Shown one piece after another: positions 34,481 through 48,348 of a stretch of 64,000 nt of DNA. The DNA is taken from contig NW_020194594.1 in assembly GCF_002865645.1 (NCBI RefSeq), positions 124,001 to 188,000 of the forward strand, in the 5' to 3' direction. The translations under genes and the position numbers were made by a program. The first letter of the stretch is position 1; every line of letters starts with the position of its first letter. The notes beneath the pieces are model-generated. The model was not told the origin of the DNA, did not search any database, and worked only from the letters and a program-made list of their open reading frames with translations. The DNA comes from Hyaloscypha bicolor E. Lineage: Eukaryota; Ascomycota; Leotiomycetes; Helotiales; Hyaloscyphaceae.

Positions 34481-37400
34481 ATAGCTAGAGTATTAACTAG
34501 AAGAAGTACTTCTACTATTACTAGGGTAACCTAGTCGGGTATTCAGGGAAGTACCCAGTTAGCCACTCTAGCTATTGCCTAATTAGAAGAAGGAAATAGA
34601 ACTCAGATATTCCCAGAACTAGCTAGTAGGATAATAATAATAGAGAAGCTAGTAATAGCTCGTTATTATATTACTAAATTAGAAGCAGAGATATAATAGA
34701 GAGAGGATCTAAAAGATCTAGAAGCTTAGATTTGCTATCTTAAGAATATTCGGATACTTATTATAAAACCTATTATACTACCGGTAATATATTTGGTTTA
34801 TAGGACTTCAAAAACCCGAGAATTACTAACTTATAAGGGAAAGAGTATTAAGGAAGCCCAGGACTTCTTCTATTAGATAAAACTGAAATAGTATAAAGAT
34901 AGTAGGATTACTTGGGCTATAAATATAGTAAAGATTATATATTATACTTTCTATTTTAAGAATATAGCCAGGAATATCTGGAAATATAGGAAGTAATTAG
35001 TAGGTATTAATACTATGAATTAGGAGACCTTTATTAAGTTTATAAAGAATTCTATCTTGGATCCGGAGAACTATAGTAATAATACCCTTACTAAGTTTAA
35101 GAATATAAAATAATAGCCAGATTAGAATATCTAAAGCTTTATATCCTACTTAGATAGCCTATTAGATAACTTGGGATATACGGGTTTATTATAAGAGTAG
35201 AATGACTTATTTAGTAGCTTGAGGCAGGAAATTCGGAATAAGATTAATTACTAAGGGAATACTCTATAAGAAAGAGAGAAGCTTATTTCTGTAACTATAA
35301 GAGTCGAGAATAACTTAAACTAGTCTATTTAATAGGAATATAATAATAAGCTAACGGATTAATAAAAGGAAGGAAATTAGAGAAAGGAGAGAGGAAATAA
35401 TAAAGGGAAATAGAAGAGAAGTATATTTCTATTATAAGGTTTATATAACCGGAATAGTAAAAGTATAGTAATAGGATCTAATATAGTATTTATATTAGGA
35501 TTTATAAGATCGGGTATAACTTGCTTTACTTACTAGAAAAAGGGTTACTATATTATTACCTGTCCAAATTAGGGAAAACTGACTTACTATAACTATAATA
35601 AGTCTGGTTATAAGGTATATAAGTATCTAGAACCAAAGAAGCCAGGAAACGAATATATCCTATAGTAATTATACTTATTTATATTATAGAGGGCAAGGCT
35701 CCTAAAATAAGAATAGTAATTAAGGTTATTATTAAGACAAGGAAAGGTAAATAAAGGATTAGAGTATTAGTTAACTCGGATATAGAGACTAATTATATAA
35801 AGAGGAGATTAGCCTTGAATATAGATATTTCATTAATATTAAAGGCAATTTCCTTATTCTTATTAGAGGAAAAAAGAATTTATTTATATAAAAATTATAT
35901 TCTTGGGATTATTACTAAGAATATACTAGGGAACTAAAGAAAGGCTAATATATACTTTATATTATATAATTTTAATCTGAACTATATTAATATAATACTT
36001 GGATTTCTATAGCTTTATTAGGTTAATTCCCTAATTTCTTTTAGGGAGGTAATATAGAGATACTAGATTTAATTATAGAAGATTAAAGTTCTAAATACTA
36101 GGAAGTTTACTAAAATAGTAAAGTATAAGATATATATTTTTCTATTAATTACCTATTCTATAATAAATAGCCAAAGAATTACTACTATTACTATAAATAG
36201 AATAGCTATATTTTCTAGGAAGTATTAGGATCTTTTTCGAGTATTTTCTATAGAAGCTATAGATATATTACCTAATTACTATATAATAGAGTATTATATA
36301 AATCTGGAACCAGAATTCTAATTACTATATAGTTCTATATATACTTTATTAGAAAGAGAACTTAAAGTTCTTTGGGAATATTTTAATACTAGCTTAAAAA
36401 AGAAATAGATTTATTATTTTACTAGCCTAGCTAGTACTCTAATTATATTTATTTTAAAGAAAGAAAGCGGCCTATATTTATATATTAATTACCGGAATCT
36501 AAATAGGATTACTATTAAGAACTAAATACTATTACTACTTATTAGTAAAATAATAAATAGGCTTTATAGAATAAAGATATATATAAAGCTAGATTTAAAG
36601 AATATTTACTATTAGTTATAAATACGGGAAAGTAATAAATAAAAGACGGCATTTCGAATATATTATAGATATTTTAAATACTATATTATATTCTTTGAAC
36701 TATCTAATACTCTAGTAATATTTCAGGTATATATTAATTATATACTAGTAGGCCTTATAGATATTATTTATATAATCTATCTGAATAATATTTTAATTTA
36801 TTTAAAGAACCCAGAATAATATATAATAGTAGTCTAATATATACTCAAGCGGTTATAGTAATACTAGCTTTTTATAAACTTAGCAAAATGCGAATTTAAT
36901 ATAAAGAGAATAAAGTTCCTGGGATTTATAATTAGCCCAGATAGTATAGAAATAGAGGCTAGCTAGGTTATAGCTATTAGGAAATAGCCGGCTCTAAAAA
37001 ATAATATCCGAGAAGTTCAAGTATTTCTGGGTTTTACTAACTTTTACTAGAGATTTATTTATAGATATTTTAGAATAGTAAAAAAATTAACTAATTTATT
37101 AAAAACTGGCAGAAAACTACTATATTAGTTTAGCTAGACGGATAAGGCAAATAAGGCTTTTAGGAAGCTATAAATTATATTTATAATAGTACTAATCTTT
37201 TATTATTTTAACCTAGCCTTAAAGATTTATATAGAAATAGATACTTCAGGATTTATAGTTATAGATATAATTTCCTAGCTTTTTAGTAAGAGAGTAGAAG
37301 CCAGATAGTACCCTATTACTTTTTATTTAAAAAAGATAACTATAATTAAGAATAGATATAAAATATATAATTCTAAACTCTTAGCTATTATTCTAGTATT

Positions 37401-39430
37401 CCGTACTTAGTAGTATTATCTAGTATATATCTAGTATATTATTATTATTAAAACAGATTATAATAACTTAAAATACTTTATAATTAAGAGAAAACTAAAT
37501 AGTTAATAGATAAGATAGGCAGAGGAGCTAGCTGCCTTTAATTTTGTTTTAGAATATTGGCCGGGATATAGTAATTCTACTAATAGGCTATTAAGGAAGC
37601 CAGACTTTATAGTAGGTATAAATAAAGATACTTTACTATTTATACTTTATAATAAGCTATAGAATATAGAATAAAGAATCCTATAAATAATAGTAATAGG
37701 ATATTATACTATTTCTATAATATTATAATATAAGGCTTAGGAAAGAGGAAGTAGGCATTTCTTAATTAGTAAGATACTAAGGAATTCCGAAGAGGAAATC
37801 TATTTTAGTAACGGAATAATACCAGAAATACTATTACTTGAGCCTATTACTAGTATAGCTAGTTATAAATAGTATATACTATGGATTCTAGCTATATAGG
37901 TAGCTAGGTCCGAAATAGTATATAAAGAAAGCAGAGAGATATTACTTAAACTATTATTATAGTACTAAAGGCTCGATTTATTAGTATAATACCGGTAGTA
38001 TAAATAGTTTTTAAAAGAGACCTTTACTAGAGCTATTAAAACTTGGGAACTTAATATATCTGGGTTATTAAAATATTAGAATATTATCTATATACTAAAT
38101 AAGCTAGCTCTTAAAGAAGAATTACTATAAGCTAACTATAATAATCCTATAGATAGGTATTTTGGTACTAGTAAGATACTAGAGATCCTCTAGAGAAAAT
38201 ACTTCTAATAAAGTATAAGAAAGAATATAAAAGACTATATTAGAACTTATCCTATATATTAATAGATTAAGGTAAAGAGATATTTGCTATATAATATACT
38301 TAGTTTATTTCCCCTCTTCTCTAAGCTATAATAAGAAATTACTATAGATTTTATTATAGGACTATTTCCTTCTAGGTTTTATAGTAAAGTATATAATTCT
38401 ATACTTATTATTATTAATAGATATATGAAAATAGTATAATATATTCCGATTACTAAGGAGATCTCGGCTCCTGAACTAGTAGAGCTATTTATATACTATA
38501 TTATTAAAGACTTTAATATACTTATAAATATAATCTTTAATAAAAGATCTGTCTTTATAAATAAGTTCTAGTTAAGTTTATATTTCTATTTAAAGATTTA
38601 ATAATAGCTAAATATAGTATTTTATTTATAAACTAATAAATAAATAGAGAATCTGAACCAAACTCTAGAATAATACTTGAGATACTATACTAGCTATTAG
38701 TAGGATAACTAGATAGTAAAGCTTACTCTTATAGAATTCATATATAATAACTCTATATATTTAATAATAGGAATATCTCTATTCTATACCTTATACGGAT
38801 TCTATTCTAGTATTAAATTATATATTAAGGATAATATTTCAGAAGAAGAGGTACTAGTAATATAGAAAAGAATATAAAGGATTTAAATAAAATAGAAGAT
38901 ACTAGAGAAATAATAGTAAAAAGTAATAGATATATAGAAAAAGTACTATAATAAGAAATATATTAATAAGAAGTTTAAGATATATAATAAAGTCATACTT
39001 TATATAAAGAATATTTAATAGCTATAACCTAGTATAAAGCTAGCAGATAGATATCTTGATTCCTTTAAAGTTCTAGAAGTTATAAGAATATATAAATAGG
39101 TATACTATTTGGAATTACTACTATTATATTAAATCTATAATATTTTTTATATTTCTCTCTTAGAACTATAGTATCCGCAAGCTAATACTATAATAGAACT
39201 AGAACCGGTCAAGATTAAAGGCAAAGAGAAATTCGAGATGAAATCTATTATAGTTTATAGAAAAGGCAGAAAAGAAAGGAAATATTTTATTTATTAGAAA
39301 GGCTATTTACTAGTAGATAATATATAAGAACTACTAAGTAATCTAGAGAATATAACTTAAGAATTACAAGAATACTTGGAAAAGAGTAATATTATAATAC
39401 TATTAACTAAATAGAGATATAAAAAATAAA
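34481..39430 (+). pseudogene. gag-pol relic of element B
   Basis: The gag start is lost: ATG reads ATA at 34,481. The zinc knuckle at 35,522-35,563 reads C..Y....Y....C, with the second Cys and the His both changed to Tyr. RT at 36,778-36,801 reads YLNNILIY, so both catalytic Asp codons have become Asn. The integrase-core entry motif reads DFIIGLFPSR at 38,347-38,376. The chromodomain (about 39,220-39,380) is recognisable by alignment to element A (YRKGRKERKYFIY, KGYLLVDN), with two stop codons in it. The 1.35 kb between the chromodomain and the 3' LTR is non-coding. Confidence 0.8.
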
Positions 39431-40786
39431 TACTTTTATTAGAAAACTATTAAAAAACTATATATTTATTCTTGGAAAAACTATATGAAAATTATTAAAA
39501 ACTCTAATTTCTATATCCTATAAATACCTTACTCTTATAACTACTCTTTACTATTCTTATTATTATTTTTATTAGGATTCTTTCGAGAAATAGGTAGTAA
39601 ATTAGCCTATAAAGCTATTAGCTATTAGTAAGAAATAAGAAAGAAATAAGCTTACTTAATACTAAAAAATATTAATTATATTATTAAGAGTACTTTATAC
39701 TTATACTAAGCTAGTAAGAATTACTTAACTTATTCCTTAGATTATTAGAGAAATCTATTAGCCTCGAATAATAGCTTTAATATAAGAAGTATATATAGTT
39801 TAGTATAGAAAAAGAATAATAATAGCCTTTTTTCTTTTAGGCAAAAAATAGAAAAGATACTTATATATATTAATAGCTTAAAGAAAGTAATTTAATTATA
39901 CTATATATATTTAAGGAATCTTAGATAGTATTAGAATAAGAAATAAAAGAAGAAATTTATAACTTATAAGATTATATTTCTTATTCTTGGAATAGTAGTA
40001 ATTATATATCGAATAATTATTATTTTTAATATAAATAAGGTCGGGAAACTTAGTAATATTCTTGGAATATTAAAGATAATAAGGGCAAATTAAGAATATA
40101 AGAGTATTAGCTAAATAGGTAATAATAGACTAATAAGTACTAAGAGAAGTATTTATTTTAATAAATAAAAAAGTAAAAAAGGAAATTAGAAAGAGACTTA
40201 AATAAAGCTTAAATAAGGCTTAAAGGAGCTTAAAGAAGGCTTAAAGAAGGAAGGCAAGAGATAAAAAGAAGCTAGATATAGTATTATAGTTAAGGAAAAG
40301 AAAGATTAGTTAGTAGGAAAAGAAAGACCTTTTTATAATACCTTTTTCCTAAATAGTAATTATAAATTTAGAACTGGCTCTATACCAGAAATATCCAGAA
40401 AATTCTAAAAAAGGAATTTATAAATAAACTAGAAGATTGGATTAACTTTTCCAAGCTCTTGGGTTTATAAAATAATAATTTATTTATAAATAGAGGCTAA
40501 GTTAGGATTTATAAACTAATTAGAAGATTAGATAAGCTTTATATCCGATAGTATATATTATATTTATATTATCTTTATAAAAGAGAATTACTAGAGGCGA
40601 TTTACAAACTAGCTAGAAAGAATTAGTAAACTATATTCTTAATTCTATTACCTGGTATAATAATAGGGCAATTATAGGAAGTTTTTAGGGAAAGCTAGTA
40701 GCCAGGAAAGTTTTAGGAAGATATTTATAAAGCTATTTACAGTTTTCCCAGGCCTCTTGGGAATAAGGGTCTAAAGAGAGGATTAA

Positions 40787-41089
40787 TATAATAGGTATAT
40801 ATAATAGTATATAGACAGGTATTAGATATTATAGATCTAGTTTCCTATTTTGGATATAGCTTATAATCGGAATTATATGAATTATATAGGATTTCCTAAT
40901 TAAGTAAAGGGCTTTATATACCTGGCTAAATACTAGGAAATATATAGGAAGATACTCCTAGCTTTAGAAGAGGTATTAATTAGTTTCTTATTAGAATTAA
41001 TTCTTGGAATTAGTTATATTTACAAGTATTATTCCGTAGCTTATTTACCTTAATTACTTATATATTACCCTACTATTACATGCCTTATA
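40787..41089 (+). repeat. 3' LTR of element B
   Basis: 303 bp, preceded by a purine-rich tract (AAAGAGAGGATTAA) and followed by CTTCC. Compared with the 5' LTR it has further C-to-T changes, for example ACATGCC for ACGTGCC. Confidence 0.88.
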
Positions 41090-44000
41090 CTTCCTGAAAT
41101 AGGATTAGAACCTATTCCCTTTCCTAATATAATAAGCTTTAAAAGTAATCTTAATACTATTTATTAGAAGCTATTATATAATATCCTGAAAATATATTTA
41201 GACCAAAAGAAGCTTTTTAAGGTCCGGATACCTGACTTATATTATAGAAAGTCTCTTAAGAAATAGAGAATATTTATATTTTTCTGAGAAGCAGTTTTTA
41301 GGACCTAACCTTAAACTTATAATAGATACTTTTCTAGAATTAACTCTATTATAAGTGCCCTTAGAAACAAATCTTATAATACTTAGGAGGCTATAATAAA
41401 GTAAAGCCTACTATTATATAAGGTCTATTAGAAGTAATTCAAGGCCTACTTAGCTAATATACTCCAAGTATCTTAAACCCGTTAATAAGATATCTTTAAA
41501 GAATTCCGAGATCTTTATTAGAAAGATAGTAAGATAGTTACCAAGTTATATACTCGGATAATTAGTCTCGAAGTTAACTAGGACTTATATCCTAAAAGAA
41601 ACCAGGTCCGGACTTTTAATACTGCTTTATCTAATTATAAGACTTATTAGATACTTATATTTATTCTTTTAGAAAATAAAGCAGTATCTATTTCTGAATA
41701 ATTTGAGAAAGCTTAGAAAGTAAAATATACTACTTATTCTAAATTAAGAAAAGCAAAGACGGGAAAGTCTAGTAAGAGTAATTCGACTCCTAAAGACCCT
41801 GACTTAGCAAATTCTAATTCGTAAAGCTATTAAAAAAGGAAGAATAAGTTCCAAAGATTATATAAGAAATCCTTAGGTAATACTTTGGCCTCTTTAAGGC
41901 CTTAATAAAGTACTAGTTCTATTTCAGGTATAGTTTATTAGACTTATAAATAGAAAGAATATTTCTCAGGAAATATAAAATATTTTAAGTATACTAAATA
42001 GGCTTAATAGAACTCTAATAAGGCCAAAACTATAGAAAAATCAAGGTATTTATAAAAGCAGGTTAATATTATAGTTATAGAGAAGTACTCTAAAAAAGAC
42101 CCTCCTAAGAAATAGGGAAAAGAAAAGGCCAAATCTTAAATATTAATAATTTTAGCTATAATAAAAAAGATATATTACTTTATATAACTATTTAAATAAG
42201 ATTAATATAGCCAGAAATAGGTATCTTAGAAATATATAGTAGACTCGGTAATACCGGATCAGATTATAACTTCCTTAATAATAATTAGACTTAAAGCCGA
42301 GGCTTTATTACCTTAGCTAAATATAACCAAGAATTTATAACCTTTTATAAGAACTAATTTAAGATCTATTAAGCCTATAATCTTAAGGTATTTATTATAG
42401 ATAATTATAGTAAGATATATTCTTTTAAGCTCTAGTTCTATAAATATAAGAATATTAGCTCTTATAGTCTTATCTTTAGTATAGAATTTTATAAAATAAC
42501 TCTTATATAATATATAAATTATATTAAGAAATAATAGATATATATATCTATATAGCCTAATAATATTAAGATCCTAATATTAAAAGAATTTAGTAAAGAG
42601 CTTAACTAGTACCCTAAATTAGTACCTCAAGTCTTATTCTTAACTAAAGGCAAATATAACTATCCTAGATAATAGGCTTTATATATTTATAATAATTACT
42701 AGGTCTTTATTTTATTATATAATTCTAGTAATACTAAATAGGAGTTTTTAATATAGCAAATTAATACTTTCCGGAAAGGGGCCTTAGAGATACCTATTTA
42801 CCTCCGGAATAATAAATATAAAAACTTCTTAGAGGTTTTTAATTCTAATAAAGCTTTAGAACTTTCTGATTTTAGCAGTATTAAATACTCTATTAATATA
42901 GATAATATAGTCCCGTATAGGCCTTTATATAATCTATTAGAGACCTAACTAGAAGTATTATATCTATATTTATAGGATATACTTTATAAATATTAGATAA
43001 GGCCTAGTAAAAGCCTAATAAGGACGCCTATTCTTTTTATTCCTAAGAAGAATAGAGAACTATATCTTTATATTAATTATTATAGACTTAATTAAGTTAT
43101 AATTAAGAATTAGTATCTGCTTCCTCTTATTAATAAGACCCTTAACTGGCTCCGAGAAGCCAAGATCTTTATAAAGCTAGATCTCAAAAATATATATTAT
43201 TAGATAAAATTCATAAAAAATACGAGTAGAAAACGGCTTTTAGGACCTGCTATAGCTATTTTAAATATCTTATAATATCTTTTAGGCTAGCTAATATACT
43301 AGCCATATTTTAAGTATATATTAATACTATACTTATAGGATTCCTGGATTATTTTATAGTTATTTATTTAAATAATATTCTTATTTATTTCCGAAATAAA
43401 GGTAAATACTATAATTATATTTACTAAATACTTACTAGGCTATATAAAAATAACCTGTTTTATAAACTTAGTAAATATAAGTTTAATATTAAGGAAGTCG
43501 AATTTTTGGGCTTTTTTATTAGAATAAAAGATATTTATATAGATCCTAAATAGGTCTATAGTATTATTAAATAGCCAGAACCAGAATTATTCTATAATAT
43601 CCAAGTATTTCTTGGATTTACTAATTTCTACTATAGGTTTATCTACTATTACTCTTAAGTAATTATAGGCTTAATAGATCTCTTAAAAGAAATAGAAAAG
43701 GGCCGGAAATCCGGTCCCTTTATATAGATAGATAAAGCGGCTAAAAGCTTTAAGACTTTAAAAAAAGCTTTTATTATAATACCTGTCCTAGTTTATTTTG
43801 ACCCTTCCAAGAAGATTTATATTAAAACTAATATATCGAAATTCGTAATTACTAGTTATTATAGTAAGAATTACTAAATTGGGGCTAGTATAATTACTTT
43901 GCTTAGTTAGGATCTATATACTTATTTTCTAAAGCTTTATACTTTATTCAAGCTCTTTTCTAGCTAGTTTAATAAACTCTTTTATTATCTAATATAATTC

Positions 44001-46150
44001 CCTATTCTGTAATCTTTATATATATTACTAGTACTATTTTATAACAAGTTAATCCCAGTAATAGCCCGAAAAAACACTAGTATCTAGTAGTATTCTAGTT
44101 CCGGAAACTCTCTAGAGCCAAACGTAATTATAGTACCTATAATAGGGAGCTACTTATAATTATTAAAGCCTTTAAATATTAGTACTATTACCTTAAAAAG
44201 TCCAGGTTTATAATTAAGATTATTATAGACTATAATAACCTCTAATACTTTATAGAAATAAAGTATCTAGAAAGCTATTAAGTATATTAGGTAATATATC
44301 TTATAATATATAATTTTAATATTATTTACTATAGAAGTGCTTTAAACCTAGTAGACGGACCTAGTAAAAGACCTAATTATAAAGAAAGTCCTATTAATAT
44401 AACTTGGCTTCTAATCTTTTAGAATAAGTTAAAAAGAGCTTTTATAGTTATGATTTAGAGGTCCTTATAAATATCTAAAAAGTTCTCTCTTTGGAATAGG
44501 TATTATTTAATACTTGCTATATCTATAGTAGCTAAGGAGAAATATTTATTATAAGACAAGTAAATAGATTATCTTATAGATTCCTTAGCTATAGAATTAG
44601 TTAAGAAGTAAGGTATAGGGAGATGCCTTAAAGGCTCTACTACTATAGCTAAGGTAATAAGAATATTTATAACTATATTATTTAATAGAACTAAAGACTT
44701 CTCAATTTCCCGAGTTTTTGAATTAGATAATTATAAATACCTAATTCCTTATATATAGATATATACAGCTACTAAAAGAGCTATAGTATTAGTTCCTCTA
44801 TCTGAATTTCTTTTAAATATTATCTAGATAACTTAGAGAAATAATTCTCAATATTAGAATATTATAAAATAGAGACTTAGTAAAAAAGATACTAAGAGAA
44901 AAGAAATCTAGAAAAATAATTCGGGCCTATTTAGATACTATTCAAGAATTATTATACCTAATAATCCTGCTTTATATTAAGAAGTTATAAAGCTTTATTA
45001 TAATAACCTAATAGCTAGATACTATAGAATAAAGAAGACTCTCAAGCTTTTTAGAAAGTTCTGGTATTAGAAGAATATAAAAAGAAATATTTGTAATTAT
45101 TATTAAAAATATAATATTTACTAGAAAGTTAAGGTAAAGAGGTATTTACTATATAGTCTACTTAGTAATTTACTATAGCCTAAAAGATTCTAGGATAAGA
45201 TTTCTATAGATTTTATTATAGGTCTATTACTATATAAGAACCTAGTAAGAAGTCCTAATTTTAATATAATTCTTATAGTTATTAACTAGTACTCTAAAAT
45301 AGCAAGATATATTATATATTATAAGACTATTAACTTTCCAAAGCTTATTAAGATTATATAGGAATATATTTTCTTAATCTTTAGCTTCTCTAATAAAATT
45401 ATTTCCGACCGAGAAACGGTATTTACTAGCTAGTTCTAGTCTATTTTCTGCTTTTATTTAATATATAAATAGTATTTAAATATAGCTTATTATTCTTAGA
45501 TAAATAGTTAGATAAAAAGGCAAAACCAGGCCCTAGAATACTATCTAAGATATTATTATAATACCTAAAAGAATAACTAGTTTAAGAAATTATTTTTTAT
45601 GAAATTTATATATAATAACTCAAAATATTAGATTTTATAAAATATATCTTTTTATATATATTATAAATACTATCTTTAACTTCTATAGAATTCTGAGAAT
45701 AGAATTATAAAAGAGGTACTAGCTATATATAGGAGGCTAGAAACCTTTAAAATAAAATAGAGAAAGCTTAAGGATTTATAGTATTATATATAAAATAACC
45801 GGGAAACCTATTATAATAAATACTAATTAGCTAAATATTACTTTAAAAGAGCCTAGATAATACTATTAATAAAAAACATTAAACTTAAAATAGGAAAGCT
45901 TAAGCCAAAATTTATAGGTCTATTTAGGATCCTTAAATATATTAGTAATTTGGTATATAAGTTAGAACTACTAAGTATATATAATTATTTATATCTAACT
46001 TTCTATATTTTCTTTCTTAAAAAGTATATAATAAAAAAAAATTAGAAGCTATATTTATATTTCTCTAAAGAACTTCCGGAATTAGTAGATAATAATAAAG
46101 AATAAGAATAGGAAATAGAAGCTATTATTAATTATTAATAAAATAATAGA
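41090..46150 (+). pseudogene. gag (C-terminal part) and pol relic of element C
   Basis: After the TSD the gag frame resumes (PEIGLEPIPFPN). RT sequence is around 42,950-43,500, with the catalytic box YLNNILIY at 43,365-43,388 (YLDD with both Asp changed). RNase H-like and integrase-like sequence follows to about 45,950. Numerous TAA/TAG stops are present. A chromodomain is not evident. The gypsy assignment rests on the RT box, the surrounding spacing and the LTR structure. Confidence 0.7.
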
Positions 46151-46559
46151 AATAAAAAGTAATAGTATTTAATTAAATAGAAAGCCTAATCTAAAGATTA
46201 TAATATCTAGTTATTTACTTTCTCTAATCTTAAAAATTCCAAGAAACTTCTAAAATTATATAACTAAAACCATAACTTAGAATCCGAAACTATCTTTTAA
46301 TAATCTCTTAAAATTAAAAAGAATTCTAGACTATTAAGAAAAAGGCTATTTAAAAGAAAGAAAGAACCTAGATAGCTAAGAAAAGACCCGGAATAGTAAT
46401 AGAGATACTCTTTTCCTAGAATTTTTTTATTTATAAAGGTTTTCTAGGATTTTATTAAGGCTTATAAAAATCATATTTAAATTATTAGAAAAAGGTTTAG
46501 AATTAAGAAAAGTTTATTATAAATAAACTAGCTATAGGTATTTCAAATAAATAAATTCT

Positions 46560-47500
46560 AATTCCTATAAATTCCCAATTTCTAAAATAAGAATACCAAA
46601 TACTAGCCCTATTTAGGACTTAGTAAAGAATTAGCTAATACTCTCCGGAATTCGCTTATCTCTTAATAAGATATAGTTATATTATAATAATATTAGTATT
46701 AAGGATATTAAGAGAAGTAAATAAGAAACTTATAATAGCTATATATGCCTTATAAAAGGCCCGAACTTCTAAAGTTAGGTCCCGAATAGCTATAAGTATT
46801 ATATTATTAGTACTTAAAGTATTAGTAGTAAATTATTTAGTAATCTTAGTAATAAGCTTAATAATGAGATTAATATCTTAAAAATAGATATTATAGTATT
46901 TCTTTAAGGAATTAGTAAGTACCTAAGTATATTAGAAAAAACTTATTTTTAGAATACTAATCTAAATAATATTATTATCTGCCTTATTAAAATAGAAAGA
47001 AGAATTCCGAAGCTTATTAGTATTTTTCTAGTCTTTAAAAACCTAATTAATAATATTATTCTTATTAGTATAATACTATTTAGGATATACTTTAAGAAAT
47101 TTCTTAAAGATTATAATAGTATCTTCCCAGAACTAGTAAGCCTCTAATAAGTAGTAAGGAATCTGAAATCGTATTAGCTTTAATAGATATTAAAGCTAAA
47201 GAACTTACTAATATATAAGATTTAGAACCCTTATTATAATAGTTATAATTCTTCTTACTAGATACTATAGTATATAAGGTAAAAGAATTAATAAGCAAAT
47301 ACTTGAAATATTTCAAGTATCTACTAGTAATAGGAAAGAAGGCTATAAGATTACCTTTATACTTATTATTATAGGAATAGATAATAAAGCCAGAAGAAAA
47401 TATTATAGAATTAATTAAAAATAATTAAAAAAGACTTAGAAAAGGGCAGAAAAAGAGGCTAAAAGGCAATAATAGAAAAAGTTATATATATAGTTATTAG
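46560..47500 (+). pseudogene. Possible extra ORF relic downstream of pol in element C
   Basis: Between the end of pol and the 3' LTR, plus-strand stretches such as SEIVLALIDIKAKELTN and LLDTIVYKVKELISKYLKYF (47,165-47,320) read as protein. I recognise no domain. It could be the C-terminal end of pol or a separate ORF. Confidence 0.4.
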
Positions 47501-48045
47501 AAAAAAAGAAAGTATATAGTAATATAAAGAGGTCCTTTTATAAAAATAGAGAACTACCTGGATTAATTACTAGTTTTTATACTAGTCCTAATTAGAAACC
47601 AGTATAACTAATTAATATATATTTCCAGAAGCCTGTAAATAATCTCTAGGATCTCAGAAATATTTATATGGGTTTCTTATATAAATATTTATTAAATACT
47701 TTCTATATAGCTATTTAGATTATTTTAATACGAGATCTAATAGGTAGTATTAATTTTATAGGGTAGTACCTTGGTATTTTGGATTAAGCTAATTAGAATA
47801 CTCAGATCCCAAACGAAATCGCAATTACCGGCTAGCTCCTATATCTGGGATATAATTACCCTTTCTTCTCGCTTACTTAGCCCCGATCTAATTAGACGAT
47901 TTTTATATCTATTATCCAGATTATATTAGCAAAACCATTTCCCAAGATACTAGAAGTTTATATTAATTAAATAAATAATTAATTAAATATTTACCAGAAT
48001 AGATTAATAGATTTTGAGAATAAGATTCTAGGAAGAGAGTATAGT

Positions 48046-48343
48046 TATAATATATATAGGATTATACGTAACTTAAGGATATATAATAAATCTCGGATAT
48101 TGCGGGTATTAATTAGGAAGTTCGGTAGTCCTTTAATATCCCAACTAACTATTATTTATATTATATATATTAGGCTTATAAATTACTAATTATATATATG
48201 CCATCGGGGCCTCCTATTTAGAGGGGGCTTCCCTGGACCTTATAGGAGAAATAGAGATTAGTTCTATACTGAATTTAATACTATGGTTTTATAATATACT
48301 AATTCATTCTATTATCTTATTACTTATTAATAAATATCTTATA
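48046..48343 (+). repeat. 3' LTR of element C
   Basis: 298 bp, TATAATATATATAGG to TATCTTATA, preceded by the purine tract GGAAGAGAG (48,030-48,039) and followed by ATAAT. Confidence 0.85.
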
Positions 48344-48348
48344 ATAAT

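Larger units (their letters stand above)
34107..41089 (+). mobile_element. Element B: second copy of the A-family chromovirus, nested in element C
   Basis: 6,983 bp on the plus strand. The 303-bp LTRs are at 34,107-34,409 and 40,787-41,089, with the exact 5-bp duplication CTTCC at 34,102-34,106 and 41,090-41,094. It is colinear with element A but in inverted orientation in the window, and more heavily mutated (both LTRs start TATAATAGG). Confidence 0.9.
33352..48343 (+). mobile_element. Element C: Ty3/gypsy-like LTR retrotransposon interrupted by element B
   Basis: The 298-bp LTRs at 33,352-33,649 and 48,046-48,343 are flanked by ATAAT on both sides (33,347-33,351 and 48,344-48,348). Without element B and one copy of its duplication, C is about 8.0 kb. 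The purine tract GGAAGAGAG just before 48,046 marks the plus strand. gag begins near 33,700, is broken at 34,106 by B and resumes in frame after 41,090. RT reads YLNNILIY at 43,365. Sequence between about 46,560 and 47,500 lies after pol and is also partly open. Confidence 0.85.

Noticed and set aside
47104..47316. Minus-strand ATG frame of 70 codons inside element C
   Set aside because: It is antisense to the protein-like plus-strand frame of C and hydrophobic only because of AT richness.
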